From: Kaistia defluvii
GTDB taxonomy: Bacteria > Pseudomonadota > Alphaproteobacteria > Rhizobiales > Kaistiaceae
Direction of reading: 5' to 3'
Assembly: GCF_040548815.1 (NCBI RefSeq)
Contig: NZ_JBEPSM010000002.1
Span: 1-64,000 of the forward strand
DNA length: 64,000 nucleotides
Numbering within the stretch: position 1 is the stretch's first letter; each line of letters begins with the position of its first letter. The position numbers and the translations under genes were made by a program. Shown in pieces: positions 16,453-24,790 of the stretch. The notes beneath the pieces are model-generated. The model searched no databases and was not told where the DNA came from. It was given only the letters and a program-made list of their open reading frames with translations.

Positions 16453-17442
16453 TTGCTGCTGCTCATCATCAAGCGCATGGCCAATGCCATCTTCGTCATT
16501 CTGGCGGTATCGCTGCTCGCCTTCACCATCTTCAAGTTCCTCGGTGATCCCGTTCAGCTGATGCTCAATCCCCAGGCCACGCAGCAGGAGCGCGACCAGC
16601 TCACCGAGCGACTCGGGCTGAACGATCCCGTCCCGGTCCAGTTTGCGAAATTCGTCTTCAATGCCGCGCGCGGCGAGTTCGGCATGAGCTACCGCAACCA
16701 GATGCCCGTGATGGAGGTGATCGCCGAGCGCTTTCCCGCCACCTTCGAGCTGGTGCTGGTTTCCTCGATCCTGGCACTCCTGATCGGCCTGCCGCTGGGC
16801 GTCTTCGCCGCCATACGCGGTGGCACGGTCATGGCCCGCGTCTTTCACCTGATCTCGATGATCGGCGTTTCGGTGCCCGCCTTCGTCATCGGCATCCTGC
16901 TGATCCTGGTCTTTTCGATCGAACTCAAATGGCTGCCTGCCTTCGGGCGCGGCAAGGTCGTGGATCTCGGTTTCTGGACCACCGGCTTCCTGACGCCCAG
17001 CGGCCGTGCGGCCCTCGTCATGCCGTCGATCTCGCTGGCCCTGTTCCAGATCTCGTTCATCATGCGGCTGGTGACGGCGGAGATGCTCGAAGTCCTACGG
17101 ACCGATTTCATCCGCTTCGCCAAGGCTCGCGGCCTCAAGGCCCGCGCGATCTATTTTCGCCACGGCCTGCGCAACTGCATGATGCCGGTCGTGACGATGA
17201 CCGGCATGCTGATCGGCGACCTGATCGCCTTCACCCTGGTCACCGAGATCGTCTTCCAGTGGCCCGGCATGGGCTTCCTGTTCGTTCAATCCGTGCAGTA
17301 TGTCGATATCCCGGTCATGGCTGCCTATCTCATGATCGTCTGCTGCATCTTCATCACCATCAACCTGATCGTCGATCTGATCTATGTCGTGGTCGATCCG
17401 CGCGTCGATCAGCTGGTGCGCGGAGGCGGCAATGGCCACTGA
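16453..17442 (+). CDS. ABC permease, DppB type
   Basis: 329 residues, six membrane helices. N-terminal helix (about 8-28), then the family segment GMSYRNQMPVMEVIAERFPAT, and the EAA-like loop near DFIRFAKARGLKARAIYFRHGLR that docks to the ATPases. TTG start with GGAGA upstream. It is one half of the membrane channel for the family-5 importer, pairing with the next gene, whose start overlaps its 3' end. Confidence 0.92.
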   Translation: MLLLIIKRMANAIFVILAVSLLAFTIFKFLGDPVQLMLNPQATQQERDQLTERLGLNDPVPVQFAKFVFNAARGEFGMSYRNQMPVMEVIAERFPATFELVLVSSILALLIGLPLGVFAAIRGGTVMARVFHLISMIGVSVPAFVIGILLILVFSIELKWLPAFGRGKVVDLGFWTTGFLTPSGRAALVMPSISLALFQISFIMRLVTAEMLEVLRTDFIRFAKARGLKARAIYFRHGLRNCMMPVVTMTGMLIGDLIAFTLVTEIVFQWPGMGFLFVQSVQYVDIPVMAAYLMIVCCIFITINLIVDLIYVVVDPRVDQLVRGGGNGH

Positions 17443-18379
17443 ACTTTCCCCCGCGCGTCCGAGCCTCCGGCAGCGCCTCTGGGCATTCTATGACAGCGAC
17501 CTGATCTGGAGCTTCCGACACAGCCCGATGGCGATCCTCTCGGCGGCGCTTCTGGCGATCGTCGCCTTCACCTCGCTCTTCGCGGCGTGGCTGATGCCGC
17601 AGAACCCGTTCGACATCACGCAGCTTTATCTCGAAAAGGCCAATCTGCCGCCGATCTGGATTGAGGGCGGACAGATGCCCTATCTGCTGGGCACCGACCT
17701 GCAGGGCCGCGATATCCTCTCGGCCATCGTCTACGGGTCGCGCATCTCGCTCATCATCGGCGTGGCCAGCGTCGCGCTGTCGATGACGATCGGCGTGCTG
17801 GTCGGACTGATGGCCGGCTATGTCGGCGGCGCGCTCGACAATTTCCTGATGCGCATCGGCGATGCCGTCATGTCGATTCCGACCCTGCTGGTCGCCATCC
17901 TGATCAGTGCGATCTTTCGCGGGATGCTGCCGGTCGATTATCGCGACACGGCCGCCCCGCTGATCCTGGTCGTTGCGCTCTCGCTGACGAGCTGGGTCGT
18001 CTATGCCCGCATGATCCGCGCCGCCACCATGGTCGAGGCCGGCAAGGAATATGTGCTGGCCGCCCGGATCATCAAGGTACCGCGTCGGCGGATCATCCTG
18101 CACCACATCCTGCCGAACGTGCTGACCGCGGCGCTGGTGACGGCAACCCTCAATCTGGGCCTCGCCGTACTGGCCGAGGCGACGCTCTCTTTCCTGGGTG
18201 TCGGCATGCCGAGCGCCCAGCCTTCGCTGGGCACGCTGATCCGCATCGGCAACCAGTTCTTCTTCTCGGGCACCTGGTGGATCGTTCTGTTCCCCGCCCT
18301 CCAGCTCACCCTGATCATCCTGGCCGTGAACCTGCTCGGCGACTGGCTGCGCGACGCGCTAAACCCCAAACTGAAGTAG
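17432..18379 (+). CDS. ABC permease, DppC type
   Basis: 315 residues from the ATG at 17432, which overlaps the end of the preceding gene by 11 bases and has CGGAGG upstream. An N-terminal helix (about 29-52) is followed by the periplasmic motif LLGTDLQGRDILSAIVYGSR and five further helices; EYVLAARIIKVPRRRIILHHILPN holds the ATPase-contact loop. Second channel subunit of the importer. Confidence 0.92.
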   Translation: MATELSPARPSLRQRLWAFYDSDLIWSFRHSPMAILSAALLAIVAFTSLFAAWLMPQNPFDITQLYLEKANLPPIWIEGGQMPYLLGTDLQGRDILSAIVYGSRISLIIGVASVALSMTIGVLVGLMAGYVGGALDNFLMRIGDAVMSIPTLLVAILISAIFRGMLPVDYRDTAAPLILVVALSLTSWVVYARMIRAATMVEAGKEYVLAARIIKVPRRRIILHHILPNVLTAALVTATLNLGLAVLAEATLSFLGVGMPSAQPSLGTLIRIGNQFFFSGTWWIVLFPALQLTLIILAVNLLGDWLRDALNPKLK

Positions 18380-18386
18380 GAAGACC

Positions 18387-19580
18387 ATGACCGATCTCGT
18401 CATCCGCAACGTCCGCCCTCTGGGCAAGGCGGCCATCGATATCGCCATCGCCGAAGGACGCATCGCCGCCATCGGGCCAAACCTTCCCGCCAATGGCGCT
18501 GCCGAGGAAGACGGTGGCGGCGCGCTGCTCCTGCCAGGACTGATCGAAGCCCATACCCATCTCGACAAGACCCTGCTCGGCATGGATTGGGTCGAGAACC
18601 GAGTTGCCTCCAGCATCCGCTCCAAGATCGACAACGAACGCGAGATGAAGGGCGTGCTCGGCCTCGATCCGGCGCTGCAATCGGCGCGGCAGGTGGTGAT
18701 GTCGATCGCGCGCGGCACGACCGCGATCCGCAGTCATGTCGACATCGACACCACCTATGGTCTCGCCGGCTTCGAAGGCGTCGCCGCCACGCGCGCCCGC
18801 TATGCCGACGTCATGGACCTGCAGATCGTCGCTTTCCCGCAATCGGGCATGATGATCCGCAAGGGCACGATCGAACTGATGGACGAGGCCCTTCGGCAGG
18901 GCGCGGATGTCGTCGGCGGCCTCGACCCCTGCGCGATCGATTTCGACCCCAAGGGCCATCTCGACGTGGTTTTCGACCTCGCGGTAAAGCACGGCAAGCC
19001 GATCGACATCCACCTGCATGAGCCCGGCGAACTTGGTGTGTTCACCTTCGGCTTGATCCTCGAGCGCACCCGCGTCCATGGCCTCGCCGGCAAGGTGACG
19101 GTGAGCCATGCCTTTGCGCTCGGCATGAATGATTATCTTCGTATCGGCCAGTTGCTGGACGATATCGCGGCGGCGGGCGTGATGCTGATGTCGACGGGTC
19201 CGGCGGGCGTCCCGGTACCGCCCCTGATCCGCGGCCTCGACGCCGGCATCGCCTTCTGCTCGGGCACGGACGGCATGCGCGATCTCTGGAACCCCTATGG
19301 CAATGCCGACATGCTGCAACGCGCCCAGATCCTGGCCGACCGCAACTATCTGAGCCGTGATGTCGAGATCGAGCGGGCGCTGGATGTCTGCACCTTCGGC
19401 GGCGCCAAGGTGATGGACCTCCCGGACTACGGTCTCGAAATCGGCGATTTCGCCGACTTGGTGGTTGTCGAGGGTCGCACGCTCACCGAAGCCGTCGTCA
19501 CGCTGCCCGAGCGCAAGCTGGTGTTGAAGCGCGGCCGCATCGTGGCGCGCGACGGCGAAGCCCTGGTCGAGGCCGCATGA
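18387..19580 (+). CDS. Amidohydrolase, cytosine deaminase-like
   Basis: 397 residues, amidohydrolase superfamily, closest in motif pattern to the cytosine deaminase/AtzC branch. Metal ligands visible: HTHLDK (H56, H58), HLHE near residue 212, SHAFALG (about 241), and the catalytic aspartate in SGTDGMRD. A small N-terminal beta domain (1-50) and the C-terminal strand LPERKLVLKRGRIVA complete the barrel. It hydrolyses C-N bonds of cyclic or amino-substituted ring compounds in this branch; the substrate here is unknown. It sits inside the ABC operon, overlapping the next gene by four bases (ATGA), so uptake and hydrolysis are probably coupled. Confidence 0.85.
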   Translation: MTDLVIRNVRPLGKAAIDIAIAEGRIAAIGPNLPANGAAEEDGGGALLLPGLIEAHTHLDKTLLGMDWVENRVASSIRSKIDNEREMKGVLGLDPALQSARQVVMSIARGTTAIRSHVDIDTTYGLAGFEGVAATRARYADVMDLQIVAFPQSGMMIRKGTIELMDEALRQGADVVGGLDPCAIDFDPKGHLDVVFDLAVKHGKPIDIHLHEPGELGVFTFGLILERTRVHGLAGKVTVSHAFALGMNDYLRIGQLLDDIAAAGVMLMSTGPAGVPVPPLIRGLDAGIAFCSGTDGMRDLWNPYGNADMLQRAQILADRNYLSRDVEIERALDVCTFGGAKVMDLPDYGLEIGDFADLVVVEGRTLTEAVVTLPERKLVLKRGRIVARDGEALVEAA

Positions 19581-20596
19581 TGAACCAGCCGCTGGCGCGC
19601 CAGGCTACCGCCGGAAATTCCGTTACGCCGCTGCTGACTGTACGCGGACTGAGCGTCGAATTCGTCACCCGCCGCGGCAGCTCGCGCGCGCTCGACCGCG
19701 TCAGCTTCGACATGGCGCCGGGCGAAATCCTCGGGTTGGTGGGGGAGTCCGGAGCGGGCAAATCCCTCTCCGGCAATGCCATCATCGGGCTGATCGACCC
19801 GCCCGGCCATGTCGTGGAAGGCGAGATTGCCTTCGAGGGCAAGCGGATCGACAATCTGCCGCCCAACCAGATGCGCAAGCTGCGCGGCCGGCGGATCGCG
19901 GCGATCTTCCAGGACCCGCTGACCTCGCTCGACCCGCTGATGCGCATCGGCGACCAGATCACAGAGACCATCCTCACGCATCTGCCGATGTCGCAGGCCG
20001 CTGCCCGCGCCCGGGCGCTGGACCTGCTCAAGGCGGTCGGCATCCCCGCGCCTGACGTTCGCATCGACCACTACCCGCACCAGTTCTCCGGCGGCATGCG
20101 GCAGCGCGTCGTGATCGCGCTGGCGGTCTGCGCCGATCCCAAGCTGATCATCGCCGACGAACCGACCACGGCGCTCGACGTCTCGATCCAGGCGCAGATC
20201 ACCGCTCTGCTCAAGAAGATGTGCCGCGACCACGGCACCGCCATCCTGCTCGTCACCCACGACATGGGTGTCATTGCCGACACGGCCGACCGGGTCGCGG
20301 TTATGTATGCCGGGCGGCTGGTCGAGATCGGACCGATCGAGGAGGTGCTGCGCTCGCCCCGGCATGTCTATACCGCCGGCCTGATCGGCTCGATTCCGAG
20401 CCTCAACCGCCGGCGCGAGCGGCTGGTGCAGATCGACGGATCCATGCCGCGGCCGGGCGCGGTGCCTTCGGGCTGCGCCTTCGCCCCGCGCTGTCCCAAG
20501 CGGATTCTGAAATGCGACGAGCGGCCGGAGCTCATGCCCTTCGGTAACAGCCAGGTCGCCTGCTGGCGCGCGGGAGAGAGCCATTCCTATGTCTAG
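19577..20596 (+). CDS. ABC transporter ATP-binding protein, DppD type
   Basis: 339 residues. Walker A GESGAGKS (about 55-62), Q-loop FQDPLTSLDP, signature FSGGMRQR, Walker B LIIADEPTTALD, H-loop THDMG. The C-terminal oligopeptide-transporter domain carries the CAFAPRCPKRILKC cysteine cluster (an Fe-S or metal site in some DppD proteins). It overlaps the upstream amidohydrolase by four bases and the next ATPase gene by eight. Confidence 0.93.
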   Translation: MMNQPLARQATAGNSVTPLLTVRGLSVEFVTRRGSSRALDRVSFDMAPGEILGLVGESGAGKSLSGNAIIGLIDPPGHVVEGEIAFEGKRIDNLPPNQMRKLRGRRIAAIFQDPLTSLDPLMRIGDQITETILTHLPMSQAAARARALDLLKAVGIPAPDVRIDHYPHQFSGGMRQRVVIALAVCADPKLIIADEPTTALDVSIQAQITALLKKMCRDHGTAILLVTHDMGVIADTADRVAVMYAGRLVEIGPIEEVLRSPRHVYTAGLIGSIPSLNRRRERLVQIDGSMPRPGAVPSGCAFAPRCPKRILKCDERPELMPFGNSQVACWRAGESHSYV

Positions 20597-21602
20597 CCAA
20601 TCCGCCCTCGAAGTGCAGGACCTCGCGCGCTGGTTCGATGTCTCGGCGCCCTGGCTGACGCGCGTGCTCGAGCGGAAGCCGAAGCGCATCCTCAAGGCCG
20701 TCGACGGCGTCAGCTTCAGCGTGCCGCGCGGCAGCACCTTCGCCATCGTGGGCGAAAGCGGCTGCGGCAAGTCGACCATCGCGCGGCTTGCGGTTGGGCT
20801 GTACCACCCGACACGCGGCGAACTGAATTTCGCGCATGGCGCCGGCCGGGATGGACGCATGCGCGCGCAGATGATCTTCCAGGATCCCTATGCCTGCCTC
20901 AATCCGCGCTGGCGGGTGAAGGACATCATCGCCGAGCCGATCCGCGAGCTCGGCCTGCGCCGGGGCGCGGCTGCTGTTCAGGCGCGCGTCACGGAACTGC
21001 TCGGGCTCGTCGGGCTTGCGCGCAGCGACGGCGAGAAATATCCGCATTCCTTCTCGGGCGGCCAGCGCCAGCGCATATCGATCGCCCGCGCGCTGGCGAC
21101 CGAGCCGGAATTCCTCGTCTGCGACGAGCCGACTTCGGCACTCGACGTTTCGGTGCAGGCTCAGATCCTCAATCTGATGATGGATTTGCAGCGCGAATTC
21201 GACCTCACTTATCTGCTGATCAGCCACAACCTCGCCGTCGTGCGGCACGCCTCCGACCAGATCGCGGTCATGTATCTCGGCCGGATCGTCGAGCAGGCGC
21301 CGACCGAGATGCTGTTCCGCAATCCGCGTCACCCCTATACGCGCCTGCTGATCGACACCATTCCCGATCTCGAAGCGCCCAATCGCGCCCGCCAGCCCCT
21401 GGCCGGCGAGGTGCCGAGCCCGATCGATCCGCCATCCGGCTGCACCTTTCATCCCCGCTGCCCCTATGCGCAGGACGTCTGCCGAAAGGTATCTCCGCCC
21501 ATGGCGAAGGACGATGACGGTCGCTCGATTGCCTGCCATTTCCCGCTGACAGCGGCCCGACCCTCACCCCTTGCTGGCCTCTCGGCCGTCTCCGCGACCT
21601 GA
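20589..21602 (+). CDS. ABC transporter ATP-binding protein, DppF type
   Basis: 337 residues. Walker A GESGCGKST, Q-loop IFQDPYACLNPRW, signature FSGGQRQR, Walker B FLVCDEPTSALD, and a C-terminal CTFHPRCPYAQDVC cysteine cluster. It forms the second ATPase of the importer, as a heterodimer with the preceding gene product. The RBS GGGAGAG lies within the end of the upstream gene. Confidence 0.93.
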   Translation: MSSQSALEVQDLARWFDVSAPWLTRVLERKPKRILKAVDGVSFSVPRGSTFAIVGESGCGKSTIARLAVGLYHPTRGELNFAHGAGRDGRMRAQMIFQDPYACLNPRWRVKDIIAEPIRELGLRRGAAAVQARVTELLGLVGLARSDGEKYPHSFSGGQRQRISIARALATEPEFLVCDEPTSALDVSVQAQILNLMMDLQREFDLTYLLISHNLAVVRHASDQIAVMYLGRIVEQAPTEMLFRNPRHPYTRLLIDTIPDLEAPNRARQPLAGEVPSPIDPPSGCTFHPRCPYAQDVCRKVSPPMAKDDDGRSIACHFPLTAARPSPLAGLSAVSAT

Positions 21603-21616
21603 AAGGACCGGCACGA

Positions 21617-23098
21617 ATGGATCACTCGGGACGAACGCTGCTTTCGTCGAAATGGATCGTCGGACACGAGGATGGCAGGCACACGCTGGTGCATGGCGGC
21701 GAGATCGTCTTTGAGGACGGCGCCGTGATCTTCGTCGGCCATGATTTCCCCGGTGAAGTCGCCCGCCGGATCGACTATGGCAACGCCCTGATCAGCCCTG
21801 GCTTCATCGATCTCGACGCCCTGTCGGATCTCGATACCACCGTCTTCTCCTACGACAACCACCCGGATTGGCAGAAGGGTCGGACCTGGCCGCAGAGCTA
21901 TATGGATCGCGGGCCGTACGAGATGTACGGGCCGGATGAACTCGCCTTCCAGAAGCGCCACGCCTTCTCGAGGCTGATCCGCAACGGCATCACCACCGCC
22001 ATGCCGATCGCTTCGCTCTACTATCGGCAATGGGGCGAGACCTATGCCGAATTCGCCGATGCCGCCCAGGCCGCCGACAATCTCGGCCTAAGAATCTATC
22101 TCGGTCCCGCCTACCGAACCGGCAATCCGGTGGTGGGTGACGACGGCGCGAGCAGCCTCTATTTCCACGAACCGCGCGGCCTTGCAGGCCTTGCCGACGC
22201 CATCCGCTTCTGCCGCGATTTCGAAGGCAAGGCAGAGGGGCGCATCCGCACGATGCTGGCGCCTGACCGCATCGAAACCTGCACGGCGGAATTGCTGCGG
22301 CAGACCGCCCGTGCCGGGCGCGAGCTCGGCGTGCCCGTGCGCCTGCATTGCAACCAGGGCCGCTTCGAGCGCGACACAGTGCGACGCCTGCATGGCAAGA
22401 CCTCGGTCGAGTGGCTGGACAGCCTCGACTTCCTGACGCCGAGCACGCTCCTGCCGCACGGCACCTATGTCAGCCCCTCGCGAAACATGGCGGAACCCGG
22501 AAACGATCTGGAAGTCCTCATCGAGCGCGGCACGGTGGTCGTGCACTGTCCGCTGGTCGCCGCCCGGCACGGCGACGCCCTGGCGAGCTTCGCCAGTCAC
22601 AAGGCGATGGGCCTGCGCATGGCGCTCGGGACCGATACGGCGCCACCCGACATGATCCTCAACATGCAGGTCGGCATGATGATCTCGCGCGTGCTCGACC
22701 GCGAGATCGCCAACATCCGCTCCGAGGATTATTTCGACGCCGCGACGCTGGGCGGCGCCGATGCGCTGGGTCGGCCGGATCTGGGACGGCTCGCGCCCGG
22801 CGCCCGGGCCGACATCACGGTCTTCGACCTCGGCAATCCGGATCTCGGCCAGATCATCGACCCGATCCAGACGCTGATGCTGACGGGCAGCGGCCGCGAC
22901 GTGCACAGCGTCTTCATCGATGGCCGCATGGTGATGGCGGATCGTACGCTTCCCGGCGTCGACTTCGCCGCGGACAGCGCCCGAGCGCAGCGCCAGTTCG
23001 AGGGCTTGATCGCGAAATATCCGGAACGGACCGTCGGCCATCCGCCGGTCTCCGAGATCTTCTCCTCGGCATACAGGATCGTCGAAGCGCCAAATTGA
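21617..23098 (+). CDS. Amidohydrolase-superfamily protein without the HxH metal motif
   Basis: 493 residues with the amidohydrolase/chlorohydrolase fold pattern: an N-terminal beta domain, PGFIDLDAL where GFIDxHxH is normally found (61-69), VRLHCNQG (about 237), LLPHGTYV (about 278), LGTDTAP (about 337) and a C-terminal VFIDGRMVM strand. The first two metal-binding histidines are therefore replaced by Asp and Leu, while later His and Asp positions remain. It may use one metal, act on a different chemistry, or be inactive. Last gene of the ABC operon, 14 bases after the ATPase, so it is likely tied to the transported substrate. Confidence 0.82.
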   Translation: MDHSGRTLLSSKWIVGHEDGRHTLVHGGEIVFEDGAVIFVGHDFPGEVARRIDYGNALISPGFIDLDALSDLDTTVFSYDNHPDWQKGRTWPQSYMDRGPYEMYGPDELAFQKRHAFSRLIRNGITTAMPIASLYYRQWGETYAEFADAAQAADNLGLRIYLGPAYRTGNPVVGDDGASSLYFHEPRGLAGLADAIRFCRDFEGKAEGRIRTMLAPDRIETCTAELLRQTARAGRELGVPVRLHCNQGRFERDTVRRLHGKTSVEWLDSLDFLTPSTLLPHGTYVSPSRNMAEPGNDLEVLIERGTVVVHCPLVAARHGDALASFASHKAMGLRMALGTDTAPPDMILNMQVGMMISRVLDREIANIRSEDYFDAATLGGADALGRPDLGRLAPGARADITVFDLGNPDLGQIIDPIQTLMLTGSGRDVHSVFIDGRMVMADRTLPGVDFAADSARAQRQFEGLIAKYPERTVGHPPVSEIFSSAYRIVEAPN

Positions 23099-23136
23099 CG
23101 CGGAAATTATGCCTGTTTTCGCGCCATAATCTGCAA

Positions 23137-23170
23137 TTTCTGTATACTAACTTAGCCATATCTTGTACGC
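23137..23170. promoter_or_regulatory. Putative GntR autoregulatory operator
   Basis: TTTCTGTATAC (23137-23147) and TTGTACGC (23163-23170), the same two blocks as upstream of the ABC operon at 14588-14620. It lies directly upstream of the GntR gene and touches the ATG at 23171, which supports the later ATG at 23204 as the true start. Confidence 0.5.
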
Positions 23171-23203
23171 ATGGGTGACAATCAGAGGACAAGAGGTCTT
23201 CCC

Positions 23204-23941
23204 ATGGCGCGTCCCTCTCCGCGGATCGAAGTGGCGCACGAAGCGCTTCGGCAGGCCATCATTGAGCAGGCCCTGAAGCCGGGCACCAAGCTGCCGGAGG
23301 ACGTCATCGGCGAGCAGTTCGCCATGAGCCGTACGCTGGTGCGCGCCGTTCTGGCGAAGCTCGAAGCCGAGGGCCTTGTCGACGCCAACCCGAAACGTAC
23401 CGCCACCGTGGCGCAACCGACACTGGCCGAGGCGCGCAATGTTTTCGAGGTGCGGCGTGCGCTGGAGGCCGAAGCCGTCCGTTTGGTAGCGAAGCGCTGG
23501 CAGCCTGCCTTCGCCGACGAACTGGACAGTCTGCTGCGCCAGGAAGACGAGGCTCGCGCGCGTCAGGACGAGCGGGTCTCGATCCATCTCGCCGGCGAGT
23601 TTCACCTCCGCCTCGCCCAGTTGAGCGGCAACGCCCTGCTGGAGCGATATCTCCGCGAACTGATCACGCGATGCTCGCTGATCCTCGCGGTATTCGGCCG
23701 GCCGCATTCTTCCGATTGCGCCATCGACGAGCATTCGGCCCTGATCACCGCCTTGCGGGCCGGCGACGCCGATGGCGCCGTGGCGATCATGCATTCGCAT
23801 CTCGGCGCCGTCGAACGCCGTGCCCTGCTGGGTGGCGACGACGAAAAGCCGGCTGCGCTCGGCGATGTGCTGTCGCACTACGCCGCCGCGGTCACCGCGC
23901 GACAGACGACCAAGCCCCCCAGGACGGCGCCCCAGAAATGA
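23204..23941 (+). CDS. GntR-family transcriptional regulator, FCD (FadR) subfamily
   Basis: 245 residues from the ATG at 23204, which has AGAGG seven bases upstream; the ATG at 23171 has no ribosome binding site and abuts a likely operator. N-terminal winged helix (EALRQAIIEQALKPGTKL to LVDANPKRTATVA, about 10-75), then an all-helical FCD effector domain with EFHLRLAQLSGN and the metal-ligand type histidines DEHSALITAL and MHSHL. It senses a small carboxylate-type ligand in this family. It probably controls the upstream ABC/amidohydrolase operon and its own operon. Overlaps the flavin-reductase gene by four bases. Confidence 0.9.
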   Translation: MARPSPRIEVAHEALRQAIIEQALKPGTKLPEDVIGEQFAMSRTLVRAVLAKLEAEGLVDANPKRTATVAQPTLAEARNVFEVRRALEAEAVRLVAKRWQPAFADELDSLLRQEDEARARQDERVSIHLAGEFHLRLAQLSGNALLERYLRELITRCSLILAVFGRPHSSDCAIDEHSALITALRAGDADGAVAIMHSHLGAVERRALLGGDDEKPAALGDVLSHYAAAVTARQTTKPPRTAPQK

Positions 23942-24606
23942 ATGCCCATTCGCAGAGCCATTTGCATTTCGACTTTGCCGAACTGACCGAGCGACAGCGC
24001 TACAAGCTGCTGATCGGCACGGTCATTCCCCGCCCGATCGCTTTTGTCAGTACGGTGGACCGCGACGGCCGGCGCAATGCCGGACCCTTCAGCTTCTTCA
24101 ACGTGCTCACCCATGATCCGGCTATCGTCGCCATCGGCGTCGAGAATTATGACGACATGCGGTTCAAGGACACGTCGCGCAACATCCGCGACACCGGGGA
24201 ATTCACGGTCCACATCGTCGACGAGGCACTCGTCAAGCAGATGGAGATCTGCGCCATCAAGTTCGGCCCGGAGGTCGACGAAATCGCCGAGGCGGGGCTG
24301 ACGACCGTTCCCGGCCTGAACGTGAAGAGCCCGCGCATCGTCGAAGCGCCGGCGGCGCTGGAATGCCGGCGCTACATGACGCTCGAACTCGGCCGCGCCC
24401 GCGAGATCATCCTGGGCGAGGTGCTCGGCGTTTTCGTGCGCGAGGATGCCGTCGACCCGCAGAGCCTTCACATCGATCAGATCAAGATGGATGCGATCGG
24501 CCGGATGGGCGGACATACCTACGCGTCGACCAAGGAGCAGTTCGACATCAAGACGCTCTCCGTCGCCGAATGGCAAAACAGCAAGGGCGGTTCGTCTAAC
24601 CGGTGA
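23938..24606 (+). CDS. Flavin reductase-like domain protein
   Basis: 222 residues; the ATG at 23938 overlaps the GntR stop (ATGA). The split-barrel flavin-binding segment is visible: GTVIPRPIAFVSTVDRDG, NAGPFSFFNVLTHDP and KDTSRNIRDTGEFTVHIVD. Members bind FMN and reduce it or act as partners of monooxygenases and decarboxylases. Here it may supply an oxidoreductive step in use of the compound taken up by the ABC operon, which is inference. Confidence 0.88.
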   Translation: MNAHSQSHLHFDFAELTERQRYKLLIGTVIPRPIAFVSTVDRDGRRNAGPFSFFNVLTHDPAIVAIGVENYDDMRFKDTSRNIRDTGEFTVHIVDEALVKQMEICAIKFGPEVDEIAEAGLTTVPGLNVKSPRIVEAPAALECRRYMTLELGRAREIILGEVLGVFVREDAVDPQSLHIDQIKMDAIGRMGGHTYASTKEQFDIKTLSVAEWQNSKGGSSNR

Positions 24607-24790
24607 AATGCGATCGGCCGGAAGCGAGCGGAATGCGGCCGGTTTGAAGTCAGTCGCGTCGCCGCGTGCAGAGACCGATCCAACCATAACGACGAGCGCA
24701 AGGGCAGCCACGAGGCTGGCTTGGCTTGGGTCCGCGAGAGTCCGGATGTGCAAGCGGCGGGCGGGCTTGTGTTGCGAGGGTTGGCCGCGC

